Assembly (NCBI GenBank): GCA_947579605.1
Contig: OX388314.1
Coordinates: 27,992,948 to 28,056,947 of the forward strand
Origin: Athripsodes cinereus
Lineage: Eukaryota > Arthropoda > Insecta > Trichoptera > Leptoceridae
DNA: 64,000 bases
Reading direction: 5' to 3'
Shown here: one piece after another, positions 1 through 13,189 of the stretch
Layout of the letters: the number at the start of each line of letters is the position of its first letter
How positions within the stretch are numbered: the first letter of the stretch is position 1
Notes under the pieces: generated by a model
What the model saw: the letters and a program-made list of their open reading frames with translations, nothing else
Databases searched by the model: none
What the model was told of the DNA's origin: nothing
Position numbers and translations under genes: made by a program

Positions 1-7
1 TTGAGTT

Positions 8-400
8 TGTTTTGTAAAACTCCATATTGATTAAATGAAATAAACATAACTGTTGGAGCATATATGTAATTATGGAAGAAAACACAATTGGTTTAAGTTC
101 TACTTAATATTTAATTAAAAAGTGACCTGGTTCGACTTATAAATTAGATCAGTGGTTCCCAAAGTTGACTGGGCTTCGACCCATTTAATAAAAAAAATCT
201 ATCTTGAGACCCACCCCTTAGCTCTTATAGAGAAAAGAGGGCATAATATTGGTAATACTCAGATTTTCTAGTAGCGAGTCATGGAACAACTTTTGTAATG
301 CTTAGGGCCCACCCAATATTCGCTATAGTTTGAGAAATACTGAATTAGATGACTTATAATTTATAAGTCAAAATCAGGTCAAATCAAGCTTTTTATCATT
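8..400. repeat. Dispersed repeat with inverted TGACCTGGTT motif, split by a MITE
   Basis: The stretch around 60-142 resembles 30650-30745 (shared words include AACTTAATATTTAATT and AGTGACCTGGTT followed by CGACTTATAAA). On the far side of the MITE an inverted partner of the motif appears (ATAAGTCAAAATCAGGTCA near 365-383), so before insertion the site was an imperfect hairpin. The family is not identified. Similar hairpin-ended repeats occur at retroelement ends, but that is inference. Confidence 0.45.
150..342. mobile_element. hAT-like MITE, 193 bp, with perfect 8 bp target-site duplication
   Basis: The element starts CAGTGGTTCCCAAA and ends TTTGAGAAATACTG, which are imperfect terminal inverted repeats. 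It is flanked on both sides by AATTAGAT (142-149 and 343-350), a perfect 8 bp duplication. CAGTGGTT-type termini plus 8 bp duplications are characteristic of hAT transposons. It has no coding capacity, so it is non-autonomous. It sits inside the loop of an inverted motif in an older repeat. Confidence 0.8.
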
Positions 401-465
401 CCCTCTAAGTTTTAGAATATATTTTGCACGTAGTATATGCATGTAAATATTAGTTTCCTAATAAA

Positions 466-790
466 TGTAGATGTGGTGCTACAGACGCATGATGAAAATT
501 CATTGGTCGGAACACGTTGAAAATGAAGACAGATCCTTAAAAGAATCAGCCAACAACGAGCTAACTGGATTGGCCACAACATCAGGCACCCAGGCCTTCT
601 CATCACCATCGTGGAGGGCAGGATCGAAGGCATAAATGGTAGAGACTGATCAAGAGACACCTATATTGACTAACTATTGAAGAATATGAACTGTGGCACA
701 TACGTTGAACTTAAGAAACTAGCTGAAAATAGGGAAGAATGGAGAAGAAAATCCAAACTCGTTGCAGACCAATCCAATGGATTGTATCTC
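466..790 (+). mobile_element. LINE fragment RT-a: C-terminal end of a non-LTR reverse transcriptase, degraded
   Basis: Frames read MWCYRRMMKIHWSEHVENED, then after a deletion KRISQQRANWIGHNIRHPG, and in another frame YVELKKLAENREEWRRK ending ADQSNGL. This is the C-terminal tail of an RTE/CR1-like endonuclease-reverse transcriptase. Closely related copies lie at 7860-8270 and 25362-25730. At least one frameshifting deletion (near 520-540) and stops break it. It is only the 3' end of the element, as expected for a 5'-truncated insertion. Confidence 0.75.
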
Positions 791-1988
791 ACTATAATAA
801 ATGTGAGTTTTAGCAAAGTACTCTTGTATGCGACCATGTTCCAATACTTGTCATCTACTTATTTAGTACAACTTGTCTTTCGTAAATAACGATATACACT
901 ATGTATTGTAGTAGTTCAACTGTGAACCGTTTGTTTCTGATTGTTTAACATAGTCGTTGAACTATTACAAATAATACTACCATTATAAATAGTTGTACTA
1001 TAAACGAATTTCTAAGTTGTAACATTATTTCGTATGCGTACCTATTTATATTTCATATAAATAATGATGGTTCTCGAAAAAAAGAATAAATAAAATTTTA
1101 CTTTTAAAACATGTAATAGAGTTTGAATTCCTTTTATCTGTGGAAAGATTGTTCCAAGCTCTAGCAGCATGGATGGTAAAAGAAGATCATATAGAAATTC
1201 GTTTGATGCGGAGGAATAGGGAAGAGTCGATTTCCTTGGGATTTTAATGGAGCTAAGATTACTTAATCGTCGGAAAAGATATTGGAGTGATTCCTACTCT
1301 AAGATATTGAAAAAGAAGTGTAAGATAAACCATCTAAGATGTTGAAAAGGGAGTTTAAGATAATATGAAGTTCGCGGGATTCCGTGGAGTTCAATCAGTA
1401 AAGTTTACTATTAAACTGCGAGACGTAGTCTTACATCTTTAAACCATCTATATAAAGTGTATACACGTATTTTAAAGACTATCTAATTTAGTACTGAGGT
1501 CTTAAGTGATATTAATAGAATATAATAAAAAAGAAAAGAATAGGATTTATTCAATAAAATAGTTAACAATGACAATTATATAGAAATGATACAAGTTTAT
1601 TTTTTTATAACAAAATTTATTGATGGTGCAATCCGCAAAGTACACAATTGGCAAAACAAAGGTGACTAGAAAAGAAGTTTTAATTTTGAAAAAGCATACA
1701 ATACAATCATATCGACATATAGTTCCATTACCTGCATTAATATTGATTGTGAAGCACGGTTTTGTTACGGCGGCTGAACTAAATATTTCACACCAATATA
1801 CTTAATATAATTTAACATTTTCATCAAATTACACCAGAAACTCTGTTATTAACCGGCTCTTGGAGACATATAACGATGAATTTGTCCACCTGGATATTTT
1901 CACAATGTCGCGGGGACAATTCGCAGGGGCCGTGGCGCAGACCATGAACGCATGATTTTCGTTAAATTTTTGTTTGAACAGTTCCTTC
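791..1988. other. AT-rich, no gene seen
   Basis: No supported coding sequence. A 37-38 bp unit is imperfectly duplicated at about 1300-1372 (AAGATATTGAAAAAG / AAGATGTTGAAAAGG). A short GC-richer patch at 1850-1955 reads [16 protein letters not shown] on the minus strand. It looks coding-like but is too short to identify and may be another repeat fragment. Confidence 0.4.
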
Positions 1989-1989
1989 A

Positions 1990-2840
<851 letters not shown>

Positions 2841-2844
2841 TACA

Positions 2845-2945
2845 TACATACATACATACATACATCTTCTTCCTCTTGTCCTAGTTGGGTCGGGGGCCCA
2901 TTGTGCCTAGGTACCTCCTCCAGAGATCCCTGTCCACTGCTAATA
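2845..2945 (-). mobile_element. LINE fragment RT-h, 3' end with (TATG)n tail
   Basis: Read on the minus strand this is the terminal part of a LINE: a segment beginning GTGGACAGGGATCTCTGGAG, a GGGGCCCCCGACC-like patch, CTAGGACAAGAGGAAGAAG, then (TATG)n. A paralogue lies on the plus strand at 41130-41318, inside the large Helitron, with the same order of words. The ACATACAT run at 2845-2866 is the tail. Confidence 0.6.
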
Positions 2946-3124
2946 ATGAAACAAATATTTAGTAATTCCGCATATGACTAACAATTTGCGAGTCAGCTTT
3001 TGAAAGCTTGTTAAGTGAAGTTTTATTTTAAATATAAGTGACAAGAAACAGTCAGAACATAATCTGTCACTGGAAAGTTTATGTAATATATACTTTGTTC
3101 AAAGTACGTATAATATTTACAAAA

Positions 3125-3262
3125 TTACCCATATTTTTGAGCTAAAGCTGAGTTCAGGTGTCCAAAAACTTCTTTTAGGTATTCAGGTAGGTGAACCCGA
3201 AGATAGCCGTAACCGGAGTCGTAACAGATATGCCTCTCTCTCCAAGGAACAAGAAATTTGAC
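3125..3262 (-). mobile_element. R1-like LINE 3' region fragment
   Basis: Shares a stretch with 49765-49860 (AGGTGTCC, AAACTTCTTTT, GGTATTCA, GGTGAACCCGA, then a CCAAGG motif), and so with the better preserved copy at 62455-63175, where a reverse transcriptase C terminus precedes it. Orientation is minus, by analogy with that copy. It contains no coding sequence of its own. Confidence 0.5.
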
Positions 3263-3689
3263 AGTAACTTTTATAATGATCTTTTTCTTTATATTTGCTT
3301 GATGATAAGAGCATAAGCTATCGAAAGCCGGCTCGCAAATTAATAAAGTCACAATTGGAATTACTAAATATTAATTGTCAGAAGTCACTATAAAGTTATA
3401 TGTTTTTAGAATTTACTAACAAACAAACAATAGTATAAACATTTTTGTTAATATCAAGATAGGTAATGGTTTATTTTTATTTCCTTTATATTCCATTGTT
3501 CGGCTCGTCTCCTGAATACGAAATGCCTTTTTAGATTATTTTCGCCATTCCTCTATGATAAGATACCCTCCGGTGAATCATGGATTATGGTTGAAGTATC
3601 TTTCCGATAACAGAATTTAAAATAAAACAGTTCCATAATAATCACATAGATAACAATAGCGAATATTTGTCAAATGTTATCGTAACAAA
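3263..3689. other. AT-rich, nothing recognised
   Basis: No supported coding sequence or repeat family; only AT-rich sequence. Confidence 0.35.
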
Positions 3690-4010
3690 TTGTAAAGAAT
3701 GTAAAAAGAAACGACGGACGGATCTGGTCACCAAGTTAAAAGTACTAAAAAGACCAAATTGCAACAGGCAATTATTAAAGAACATTATGATTCGCAAGAT
3801 TGCATACCTGGGTCATATTCAGCGGTGGAACAAATATGAAATCTTCCAACTCGTTTTTATGGAAAATGTTGAAGGGCGACGTAGTTCTAGCAGAAGACAG
3901 GTCTTATAGTTGTCCAATATACGACACAAAACTAGAGTGAGGCGTATGGAGGGACTCTTTAGACTGGCACAGGATAAAGACTATGAAAATAAAACATGAA
4001 AAATATTGAG
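3690..4010 (+). mobile_element. LINE fragment RT-b: reverse transcriptase C-terminal tail
   Basis: The plus strand reads KIAYLGHIQRWNKYEIFQLV, then GRRSSSRRQVL, one stop (TAG at about 3907), and in the same frame LSNIRHKTRVRRMEGLFRLA followed by QDKDYEN. This is the canonical tail of many arthropod LINE reverse transcriptases (a 'YLGHIMR..KY..LQLI..GKIEGRR..GRR' block followed by 'LFRLAQDR'). A single in-frame stop and truncation at both ends mark it as a fossil. Confidence 0.75.
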
Positions 4011-4529
4011 GCGGTTAGAAGACTGAACTAGAAGATTCTCTTGAGGTTGTAATTGGAAGTTTCAAGGTTTGAAACATTTTGTAACTTGCCTATTTACTCT
4101 TCACGATAAAAGCATATTGTTACAATGCTCATCATAATTGCAATAAAAAATTAAGATATTTTAAAGAAGAACTAAAAAAAACACAATTCATTATTTTATT
4201 TTAGTTGATTCTACATAACTAATAAGCATTCTTTCTTGCATCGCCATACCTGTAACTTTAGGGTTTCTTATATTAAAATTTTTTTTTTAAAGACGAGTAC
4301 CTACCTATGAATTAAAAAAATCTATATATACAAAGTTCATTTTGACATGAAATTTATTATTTATTTTACCAAAACAGAATAGGTACTATTTACAAAATTT
4401 TTCCATAGGTACCTAAAACTCGTACTTTTGTGCAATGGTCACAGATTTTCTTTAAGATGAATCTTGATTCAAAATACATCCAAATACATTACCAACATCC
4501 TCAAAATAATCAATATGCTTTTATCATGA
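4011..4529. other. AT-rich, nothing recognised
   Basis: No coding sequence or repeat family recognised. Confidence 0.35.
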
Positions 4530-4625
4530 AGATGGAGTTGGTCACGGCAGAGGGTGGAATCGAACTCGTAATCCATCAGTTGTAATTCCGAGGCTGTACC
4601 ATCGAGCTAGCGATTATGTACCTTA
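4530..4625 (-). mobile_element. tRNA-derived SINE head (single copy)
   Basis: The minus strand carries an A-box-like TAGCTCGATGGTACAGC and a B-box GAGTTCGATTCC about 45 bases apart, the internal RNA polymerase III promoter layout of a tRNA. Acceptor and T stems do not pair properly (ACGAG against CCACC), so it is not a working tRNA gene. A tRNA pseudogene is the alternative reading. Confidence 0.45.
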
Positions 4626-5371
4626 AATTTATCAGTGACTTTCTATTGAAATCATATCTATGTACCTATAGAAGATTATTATATTTATCCGATATTTTGA
4701 GTGTGTGGTCGAATGGTAAGAGAAATGAAATGATAATATTATACAGCCAACTAGTACCTACAATATTATAATGCGGTATCGTACCTAATGTTGATAAGTG
4801 GTGTGTCTATGGTTTTCGTGCTGGGTAGGCCCATCGTCAATAATTAAAAGGTATTTATTAAAAATGTATTGTATAAACTTGCTATTTTTGTTTTCTGTTA
4901 TTTTTAATTGTTTCAATTCAAAGTATTCAAGTGGACCTACATGTGAGAGTTGTATTCTTTTATCATATTTTGAAATTGTATTTTTGTATTTATATTTAAA
5001 AATTGAATTTTTGTATTTGAATTTTAGTCTAGTGGGGTATATTCCATAATGTTTTTCTTTTTGTTTGTTTGTGTGTACTTTTTTGGAATAAATAAATTTA
5101 AAAAAATATATATAAGTACTTGACACAATTGGATGTTGGAGACTGGATTTTACTTAATTATATTTTGTATCACTCTAGATTAATCGTTCCAGTTTTTTAC
5201 TTTAAAACATCACTTAATTGACAATTAAGTACAGATCATGGTAATTTGTTATTTTTATAGCTTTCCAACCTTTATTCAAGAGCATCAATTTAACATTTCG
5301 AAAACACAAGACAAAGTCATTATTCTATTTCATAATTGCATCAGAAGCAACTAACCAGTAAAAGTACTTTA
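4626..5371. other. AT-rich; possible LINE tail near 5090
   Basis: Open frames here on both strands are AT-rich and have no recognisable motif. Near 5085-5100 a GGAATAAATAAATTT stretch resembles the polyadenylation signal and tail of a non-LTR element in plus orientation. Confidence 0.3.
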
Positions 5372-5410
5372 AAAACGGTGTATTGTGAAAGAGGGTCACT
5401 CATACCATCG
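5372..5410 (-). mobile_element. Small fragment of LINE RT-g
   Basis: Contains GGTGTATTGTGAAAGAGGG, which also occurs at 29278-29296, where on the minus strand it encodes RPSFTIHR within a reverse transcriptase tail. Too short for more. Confidence 0.4.
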
Positions 5411-7227
<1,817 letters not shown>

Positions 7228-7480
7228 TATTATAGATTCGTACTAATAATTAAGGAGGCCACACAGAGCTCACTTCACGGGGCCTTACACATGGCAGAGG
7301 ATCGCTCAACATGGAGACAGATGGTCTACAGAACGAGGCATGATGGTCACGATCCTCAGGATTGAGGGACCGACAGAAATGATGATGAATGATGACTAAT
7401 GAATCGTTTGTACTATCTCTGATCCTAATCTGATAGTACGTACCAATGATTCGTTGTGAAATTTCGAAAGTATTTTTCTC
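7228..7480. repeat. Dispersed repeat shared with 42475-42590, interrupted by a LINE
   Basis: 7228-7247 plus 7401-7480 match 42475-42590 as one continuous sequence (ATTATAGATTCGTACT, then ATGAATCGTTTGTA, TAATCTGATAGTACGTACC, GTTGTGAAATTTCG and TATTTTTCTCAGTG). The copy at 42.5 kb lacks the LINE insertion and so shows the empty site. The family is not identified. Confidence 0.7.
7248..7394 (+). mobile_element. LINE fragment RT-j, 147 bp 3' end with ACTAAT target duplication
   Basis: An open frame reads LHMAEDRSTWRQMVYRTRHD and ends GHDPQD then stop, the classic C-terminal tail of a non-LTR reverse transcriptase. A GATGATGAATGATG tail follows. ACTAAT flanks it on both sides (7242-7247 and 7395-7400), and the uninterrupted host repeat is at 42475. 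It is an extremely 5'-truncated insertion. Confidence 0.8.
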
Positions 7481-7745
7481 AGTGTACTTCTTTCACTTCT
7501 TCTACATTCACACTACGTCTTACGTATACATGCACGTCGACTTTTCTTACTCGACACACGCTTGTTGATGATCAAGCTATCTGGCTGTTGGACGCCCACG
7601 CATATTCACACCTCCTCTTTCAGATAAAAATATCCTTTTAACCATCCTTCTATCATCCGTTGGTTCATCATGCTCAAACCATCGTTGTTCAAACCAACTC
7701 ATCATCAATACTACTCTTGCATACGCTCATTCTGCTCTCAATCAA
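7470..7745 (-). mobile_element. LINE fragment RT-c (minus strand)
   Basis: Read on the minus strand it matches the RT-c copy at 18780-19195 (a segment ending CTGAAAGAGGAGGTGTGA, then GCGTGGGCGTCCAACA, CTTGATCATCAACAAGCGTG and GTGAATGTAGAAGAAGTGAA). The encoded pattern corresponds to the 'SERGGVRKRGPPRT' region of a reverse transcriptase C terminus. Broken by stops. Confidence 0.6.
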
Positions 7746-7859
7746 ACATACACCAATGATATCGGAAATTCAGAAATGTCATGGGGAGAAATGACAAAAT
7801 TAGCACAATTTTTTATTCTGAATACAAAAACAAAAGCGTAAGGAAGAATTTTACTAAAG

Positions 7860-8270
7860 CCTTTGTATGGAGTGAGACGAGGACCATCACCAAGAGTGAA
7901 AGCGGACGGTTGGCGGCCTTTGAGATGTGGTGCTACAGACGCATGCTTAAGATCCATTGGTCGGAACACGTCGAAAACGAAGAAGTATTAACCAGGGTGG
8001 ACGAAAAAAGGCAACTTCTTAAGAGAATCGGCTAACAACGAGCCAACTGGATTGGCCACAACATCAGGCACCCAGGACTTCTCATCGCCATCGCGGAGGG
8101 TAAGACCGAGGGGACAAATGGCAGAGGCCGACCAAGAGACGCGTATATGGACCAACTGAAGAGGGACATTTACTGTGGCTCATACGTAGAGCTGAAAAGA
8201 CTGGCTGAGAATAGGGACGAATGGAGAAGAAAAACCAAACTCGTTGCAGACCAATCCAATGGATTGTAAC
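7860..8270 (+). mobile_element. LINE fragment RT-a, reverse transcriptase C terminus with one nonsense change
   Basis: The frame reads LAAFEMWCYRRMLKIHWSEH, then VENEEVLTRVDEKRQLLKRI, then a TAA where the copy at 466 has CAA, then QRANWIGHNIRHPGLL, GRGRPRDAYMDQLKRD, YVELKRLAENRDEWRRK, ADQSNGL and stop. The full C-terminal 120 or so residues are recoverable. The premature stop at about 8033 looks like a single C-to-T change. Same family as 466-790 and 25362-25730. Confidence 0.85.
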
Positions 8271-9924
8271 TCATTATATATACAAAAACTTGTTTTTAAC
8301 TTTATCTTGCTCTCAAATGTGAAAATAAATATAATGAACAAACTCATTTTAACGGGAAAGGTTGATTGACAATGTTGTCCTGGTAGAAGAAAAACATTAT
8401 GAATAAATTTGCAATGTGAAAGACTGAAAAAAAATCGTCTGACTGACTCATTATGCCTTTGCAAATAAGGCTATTGTCAAAAAAATATTATGTTTAAATT
8501 TTCATAAGAACATAAAATTGAAATTAGTTATAAAAGTTTAAAGAAAGCGACTCGTAAGGGAATTAATAGTAGACATATTTTTTATTTTCATTTTTACCTT
8601 ATGTTTGTTTAAGGCATTGTGGTGAAAACTGTTTCTTGCAAATGTATGTAAGCATCAAATAAGTACTAACATTTACTTAGTGAGTAGGTACATCTTAAAA
8701 ACAAAAATTCTTTATTTTTTCCTTTTCTTCTCCCTTGATATAAATTACACAACACCTAAGTGCAAGTATATAACAATCCCTTTTATAACAAATATTGCAC
8801 GAATGTATGTACTTATTTACGTTTTAAATAAACCTTCAAAATAAACAGGAAATAGCTTAAAGTAGGAACCTACTTTTTTTCAGCGCCCTTGTGTATTTTG
8901 AAAATAAATTGATTTCTCTACCTTTTTAAGTATCGTGTGTAAGGAATGTAAAACTCCTCATACTCCAACATGGAACTAGTTTCCTGGTAATTTCAGTTTG
9001 TAGCTAGATCCAATCCAAATCCATCACCCTTAAGCGATCCTCACAGGAACATTGGACAGAAGGAAATCTCTTCAATTCACAGCGTCTTTACCGCAATCAA
9101 ATTACATTATCTCAGAACATTAGACTTTACCTTCTGATTAGTTTATCGTAAGAATTACAACTGTAATTGTCAAGGAAAGGTGTATTGTGAAAGGGGCTAC
9201 CAAGGCTGTTGAAAATCCAATGGAAGAAAGAAAAGTTTTCCTTTTGGACAACTTTGAATACTTAAAAAGTAAAAAAAAAGGATGACAGAATCACAAGTTT
9301 CAAAAAAGTATTAAAATGATCCATAGAATTTTCTGAAAAACGTACAATAAAATTGCTTTACGAGTTAAAGTTGAGCAAATTATAAGACAAATATTTTTTG
9401 TTTATTTTATTTATCAAAGATATGCGACATTCGTGTGGAATTTCCGCAAAATAAAAAGTTTAATGTGCTTATCATTTTACCCAGCTAAGTTCTGATTTGA
9501 TAATAATTACATCATTAAAAATGGAGATTGAAGAACCATCCTCGAAGTTTGGGAAAGCCATCATTGAGGTGGAAACTTGAATAGATAGGAAATGAAAAAT
9601 TTGGAAAGCCTTCATCCCTTCGTCCAGTAAAGGATAAAAGAGTGATAGAAATAAATAGAAAAAAAAATCAATAATAAATAAGTAACTAATAACTATTATC
9701 ACCTCTAGTAAATCGAAATACTTCTGGGGTTGGAAGAGAGAATACGATAGAGAGAGTTTCTATAAACCGAGAGTCTAAACATACAATTTATATTATATAG
9801 TCGTACATGCCTCTTTCACTCTCATTATATTTATACACTCGACGAACTCAAATTTTCATCCAGTGACCTTTTTTTAATATACTCATGTGTACTAAATTTC
9901 ACCTTCTGACCGGTTAAAACAGTT
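8271..9924. other. AT-rich; one small RT-g fragment at 9178-9215
   Basis: No supported gene. GGTGTATTGTGAAAGGGG at 9179 matches the RT-g LINE word at 5372 and 29278. Open frames at 8180-8464 and 9472-9702 (minus) have no recognisable motif and are AT-driven. Confidence 0.35.
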
Positions 9925-10060
9925 TATTTATTTATTCTTTACAATACATTGATAACAAACAAATCCATATAAGGTATTCATTCAAATTTAAAACAATCAA
10001 TATAAAAAGGACAAGTTTATAGCAAATGCGCGATTTCTCCCAACTTACCTAAATTAATTA
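9925..10060 (-). mobile_element. LINE 3' terminus, tail family T (minus)
   Basis: On the minus strand: GGGAGAAATCGCGCATTTGC, GTTTGTTATCAATGTATTG and TAAAGAATAAATAAATAAA. This conserved 3' end recurs at 12215-12360 (+), 44825-44950 (-) and, split by a MITE, at 59585-60095 (+). Polyadenylation signal plus (AAAT)n tail indicate a non-LTR retrotransposon 3' end. Its coding part is absent. Confidence 0.65.
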
Positions 10061-10109
10061 GTTCTATGTTGAATTATAAATTTTCTTTTATCTTAATCAA
10101 ACAACTTTA

Positions 10110-10335
10110 ACTACTTCTATACCATCACGGCATGTCACGAATGTGATGTAACCAGCTGACTACTAACTACATTTTATAAACATGCAGATAACCAATCTTC
10201 TCATGCCAATAAGAAAGAAGACATTCAGAATGGGAGGCACGCCTCATCGCTGAATTTTAGATGTAGGATATAATGAACACCTGACTTTTACAGAACACTA
10301 AAATGCCTACAAAAAAGAGTTAGAAACGTATTATT
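10110..10335 (-). repeat. Repeat family A copy
   Basis: Contains the landmarks of family A: ACCATCACGGCATGTC, ACATTCAGAATGGGAGGC, CTCATCGCTGAATTTTAGAT and ACCTGACTTTTACAGAACAC. Strand is given so that the (TAG)n-like tail is at the 3' end. Confidence 0.75.
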
Positions 10336-10366
10336 TACCAATGAGTCTACTAAATCTATTTCTACT

Positions 10367-10515
10367 ACTACTATACCATCACGGCATATCCCAAAAACGC
10401 GGTAGCCAGTAGACCAGATGCATGTAATAAACATGCAAAATGTCGTCTACTTGACAACAAAAAGTTAGGATATTCAATATAGACGGCAAACTTCGTCGCT
10501 GAAATTAAGATGTTA
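10367..10515 (-). repeat. Repeat family A copy, partial
   Basis: Starts CTACTACTATACCATCACGG and runs through CAGTAGACCAGATGCATGTA and CGTCGCTGAAATTAAGATG, then stops short of the family's far end. It lies directly after another copy in the same orientation. Confidence 0.7.
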
Positions 10516-11059
10516 CGATTAAATCTTCAATTTCCAAATTTTCCGTTGAACAACAAAAATATAATAAAATTAATATTAAACTTAACAAGATTCAGAAAAT
10601 CTGTACAAATGAAAAGACAAACAAACAATTATACAAAACAACAAATATTATTCTCCTTTATATTATACAGGATATTCTTTTAATTGTTATCCAAAGAATG
10701 CAGATTTTTCTTTTTCTTTTTTAAATACAAATTATTTTGGATGCCTAATTGAAACGTAAATGTGGATAACTATGTGCTTTTCATTTTATTTCTACCTAGC
10801 TTTCTTTGTTCCTTCTTTATTTCTTTTGTTTACCTTTGTTTTTGAAACAAAGTAGAAAGTCCGTGAAGAGCCGGCAATTATTATTGTGGTTAGAGTGAAA
10901 ATAATAATTGTGATCGAATATTAAGATCTTTGTGTTTTAAAACATATTATTTCTATTTGTTTATCTTATCTAAACATGTTTAAAAAAAATATTACTTTTA
11001 TTTGTTATTTTATTATGAGTATTATGATTGCTTAGGTAGGCATAAACTTTTTTTATGTT
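10516..11059. other. AT-rich, nothing recognised
   Basis: No coding sequence or repeat family recognised. Confidence 0.35.
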
Positions 11060-11181
11060 AATGTTTAGGGTTGACTGGAAGACGTTGATCAGCAACAAGT
11101 CCGCCTTTTGGCCTAATTTTGTCACTTGTTACGTTTTGTAATATTGAATAGTTATTCCACTATTGATAGTGGAATAACTAT
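11060..11181 (+). mobile_element. Diverged LINE 3' tail (family T-like) followed by a perfect hairpin
   Basis: GGTTGACTGGAAGACGTTG, AGCAACAAGTCCGCCTTTTG and GTAATATTGAA match the 3' untranslated pattern seen in the T family. At 11148-11181 a perfect 15 bp stem (ATAGTTATTCCACTA) with a 4-base loop follows. The hairpin may be a separate tiny insertion or a folded remnant. Confidence 0.4.
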
Positions 11182-11532
11182 AATATATTGTGATGCATTT
11201 TAAAAATTATTAATATGAACTTCCACCAAGAACCGTCGGTCGATAAATTGAACTTTATTATTGTATAAGTATTTGTGTAAAATTATGGCTAATAAAATTT
11301 ATTTATTAATTAATATTTCAATCTATCTATCTTGGTTAGATAGAATAAATCACTATAAAGAGATAATCTCGCCACTGCATATCATCACATTATTTTTTAT
11401 GTAAACTGCTTTGTTGATTTTATTATGTGTATGATGATGTGTAAGAAGAATAAAATAATTAATAAATAAATAAATAAACCCTCACCCCGCACCCCATGGA
11501 GGTGAGGGTATAGATAGGCAAGGAAAAAGGCT
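11182..11532. other. AT-rich, small hairpin at 11480-11510
   Basis: CCCTCACC and GGTGAGGG form a short stem around 11481-11508. Nothing else recognised. Confidence 0.3.
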
Positions 11533-11580
11533 CCTATTCCCTCCAGTAAGCTTTCAAGTGTCCTGTAAAGGGCAGTCATC
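11533..11580 (+). repeat. Repeat family A, short fragment
   Basis: CCCTCCAGTAAGCTTTCAAG followed by TGTCCTGTAAAGGGCAG matches the 5' portion of family A read on this strand. Confidence 0.5.
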
Positions 11581-11701
11581 AAAAAAAAAATTATGCATCT
11601 GAAATTGAGCTATGCAGCATGCCACCTATAATAAATATCTTAATTTTTTGTTGGCATGGAGAGGACAAATTGAATATTTATCATGCGAAGCTGATCAACT
11701 G

Positions 11702-11935
11702 GTTATTACTACTACTACTACTATACCATCACGGCATATTCCACAAGTGGGGTAGCCAGGAGACCAGCTGCGTGCAAGCTGTCCTCTTCGTGCCAATATA
11801 AAATCAAGACATTCAGGATGGGTGGCAAGCCTCATCGCTGAATTTAAGATGTAAAATGTCTTAATTTTTTCGAACACCTGCCTTTTACAGGACACTCGAA
11901 AACTTACGCAGAAGAGTGGGAGACCAATTCTTTAT
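11702..11935 (-). repeat. Repeat family A, near full length reference copy
   Basis: About 230 bp. Reading the plus strand: (CTA)n, CCATCACGGCATATTCCAC, GGGGTAGCCAGGAGACCAGC, GACATTCAGGATGGGTGGCA, CTCATCGCTGAATTTAAGAT, ACACCTGCCTTTTACAGGAC and ACTCGAAAACTTACGCAGAA. The (CTA)n edge is the 3' tail when read on the minus strand. No tRNA boxes and no open frame, so it could be a LINE untranslated region or a non-tRNA SINE. Confidence 0.8.
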
Positions 11936-12214
11936 TATTATTTAACTGGTTATTCCATTTCTGGAATAAACCATGATGGTTTAGCTAGTAGTAAAAAATA
12001 TGGATCAGGTTTTTCAGATCTCGAACGGATCAAAATCTCCCGTCTAAATGGCACCGGAAAAACTAAGCTCAATACTTTATCGACTGCTAGTTTGACCAGT
12101 CAGCAACAAAATAATATTTAGGATTACTGTATAACTTTTTATTTTTTAACCGGCTTTGAGCACAATTATACGTAGATGACAAAAATAATAAGAATTCATT
12201 TTCCTCAATGTACA
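11936..12214. other. AT-rich, nothing recognised
   Basis: No supported gene. ACCGGAAAAACT and similar words are not assignable. Confidence 0.3.
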
Positions 12215-12360
12215 AAATTTGGGTTGGTTTCAAGAGATTGCGCCTTTGCGATAAAATTGCCCTCTGTATATTGATTGCATTGAATTAGAATGTATGTGTA
12301 CCTTTAATGTAATTGTTTGTATTGATGTACAGTAAAGAATGAATGAATAAATAACTTATG
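12215..12360 (+). mobile_element. LINE 3' terminus, tail family T (plus)
   Basis: TTGGGTTGGTTTCAAGAGAT, GCGCCTTTGCGATAAAATTG, CCCTCTGTATATTGATTGCA and GATGTACAGTAAAGAATGAA, then an (AATA/AATG) tail. Complement of the copies at 9925 and 44825. Non-LTR 3' untranslated end without coding sequence. Confidence 0.7.
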
Positions 12361-13189
12361 TAACATCGTGCGCATTGTGCCGAAATCCTATTAAATAATA
12401 TTAAAAAAATGTAAATTTAATTCAGATTTATTGATATATAAGAAGAAGAATCTGGATTCACATATTATTTTGCAACCATGTCAAAGTCACGTTATTATTA
12501 ATTAAAATAAAACACTTATTTGTATTTGATATTGAATAACGTTTAATATTTAGGAAACAGTATAATATTACATACCTACTATCTACGTCTTAAAGTAAAA
12601 CAAAAATCGTTAAAATATATATTTAACATTAATTTTCTTGGGAGAGCAAAGCCTTTGAACAGATAAGTTTACCTTGTTTTCGAAACGGCAAATAAATTAA
12701 TAAGTAAATATTTCATAATATTTCTTAACATAATCATAATAATATAGTCAAATATCTATGTATTAAGTATAATCTGAATACTTGAGAAATAAGTATTTTA
12801 CTAAGTAGACGTAGCTAATTCAGAAATTGGGATATTTCAGAAACACAAATCTCACGTCTTCTTGAAAATAATTTTAACAAAGTTTACTCTCAATATCTTA
12901 ACATTATCTAGTGAAATTATACAATATTTTGAATGTAAACTATTTGCGCCCGAATATTTTGCGACTAACTCGTTTAAGCTCAATTATTCAATTTAAATAA
13001 ATTTGTTTTTATATTAAAAAAAACTTTTAACATTTTCAACAGTTTTTTTTCCAAAGTGTAAGCGATATTATATTAAAGTGACTCTCATCTATGAACGTAT
13101 TCTAATATATATTATTTCAACTCAGTTATAAATTCTTCAGAAAAACCGCATATTCACAATGTAAATTGGATTACATTGTGATATGGGGA
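12361..13189. other. AT-rich; word shared with 21.36 kb insertion
   Basis: No gene. ATTAATTAAAATAAAACACT at about 12497 recurs at 21367, within an insertion in a SINE, so a fragment of that unidentified element is likely here. Confidence 0.35.

Noticed and set aside
4540..4620. A functional tRNA gene on the minus strand
   Set aside because: Promoter-like boxes are present but the T stem and acceptor stem do not pair.
4785..5126. A 113-codon minus-strand gene
   Set aside because: Low-complexity Lys/Tyr/Asn composition caused by AT-rich DNA; overlapping frame on the other strand is equally open.
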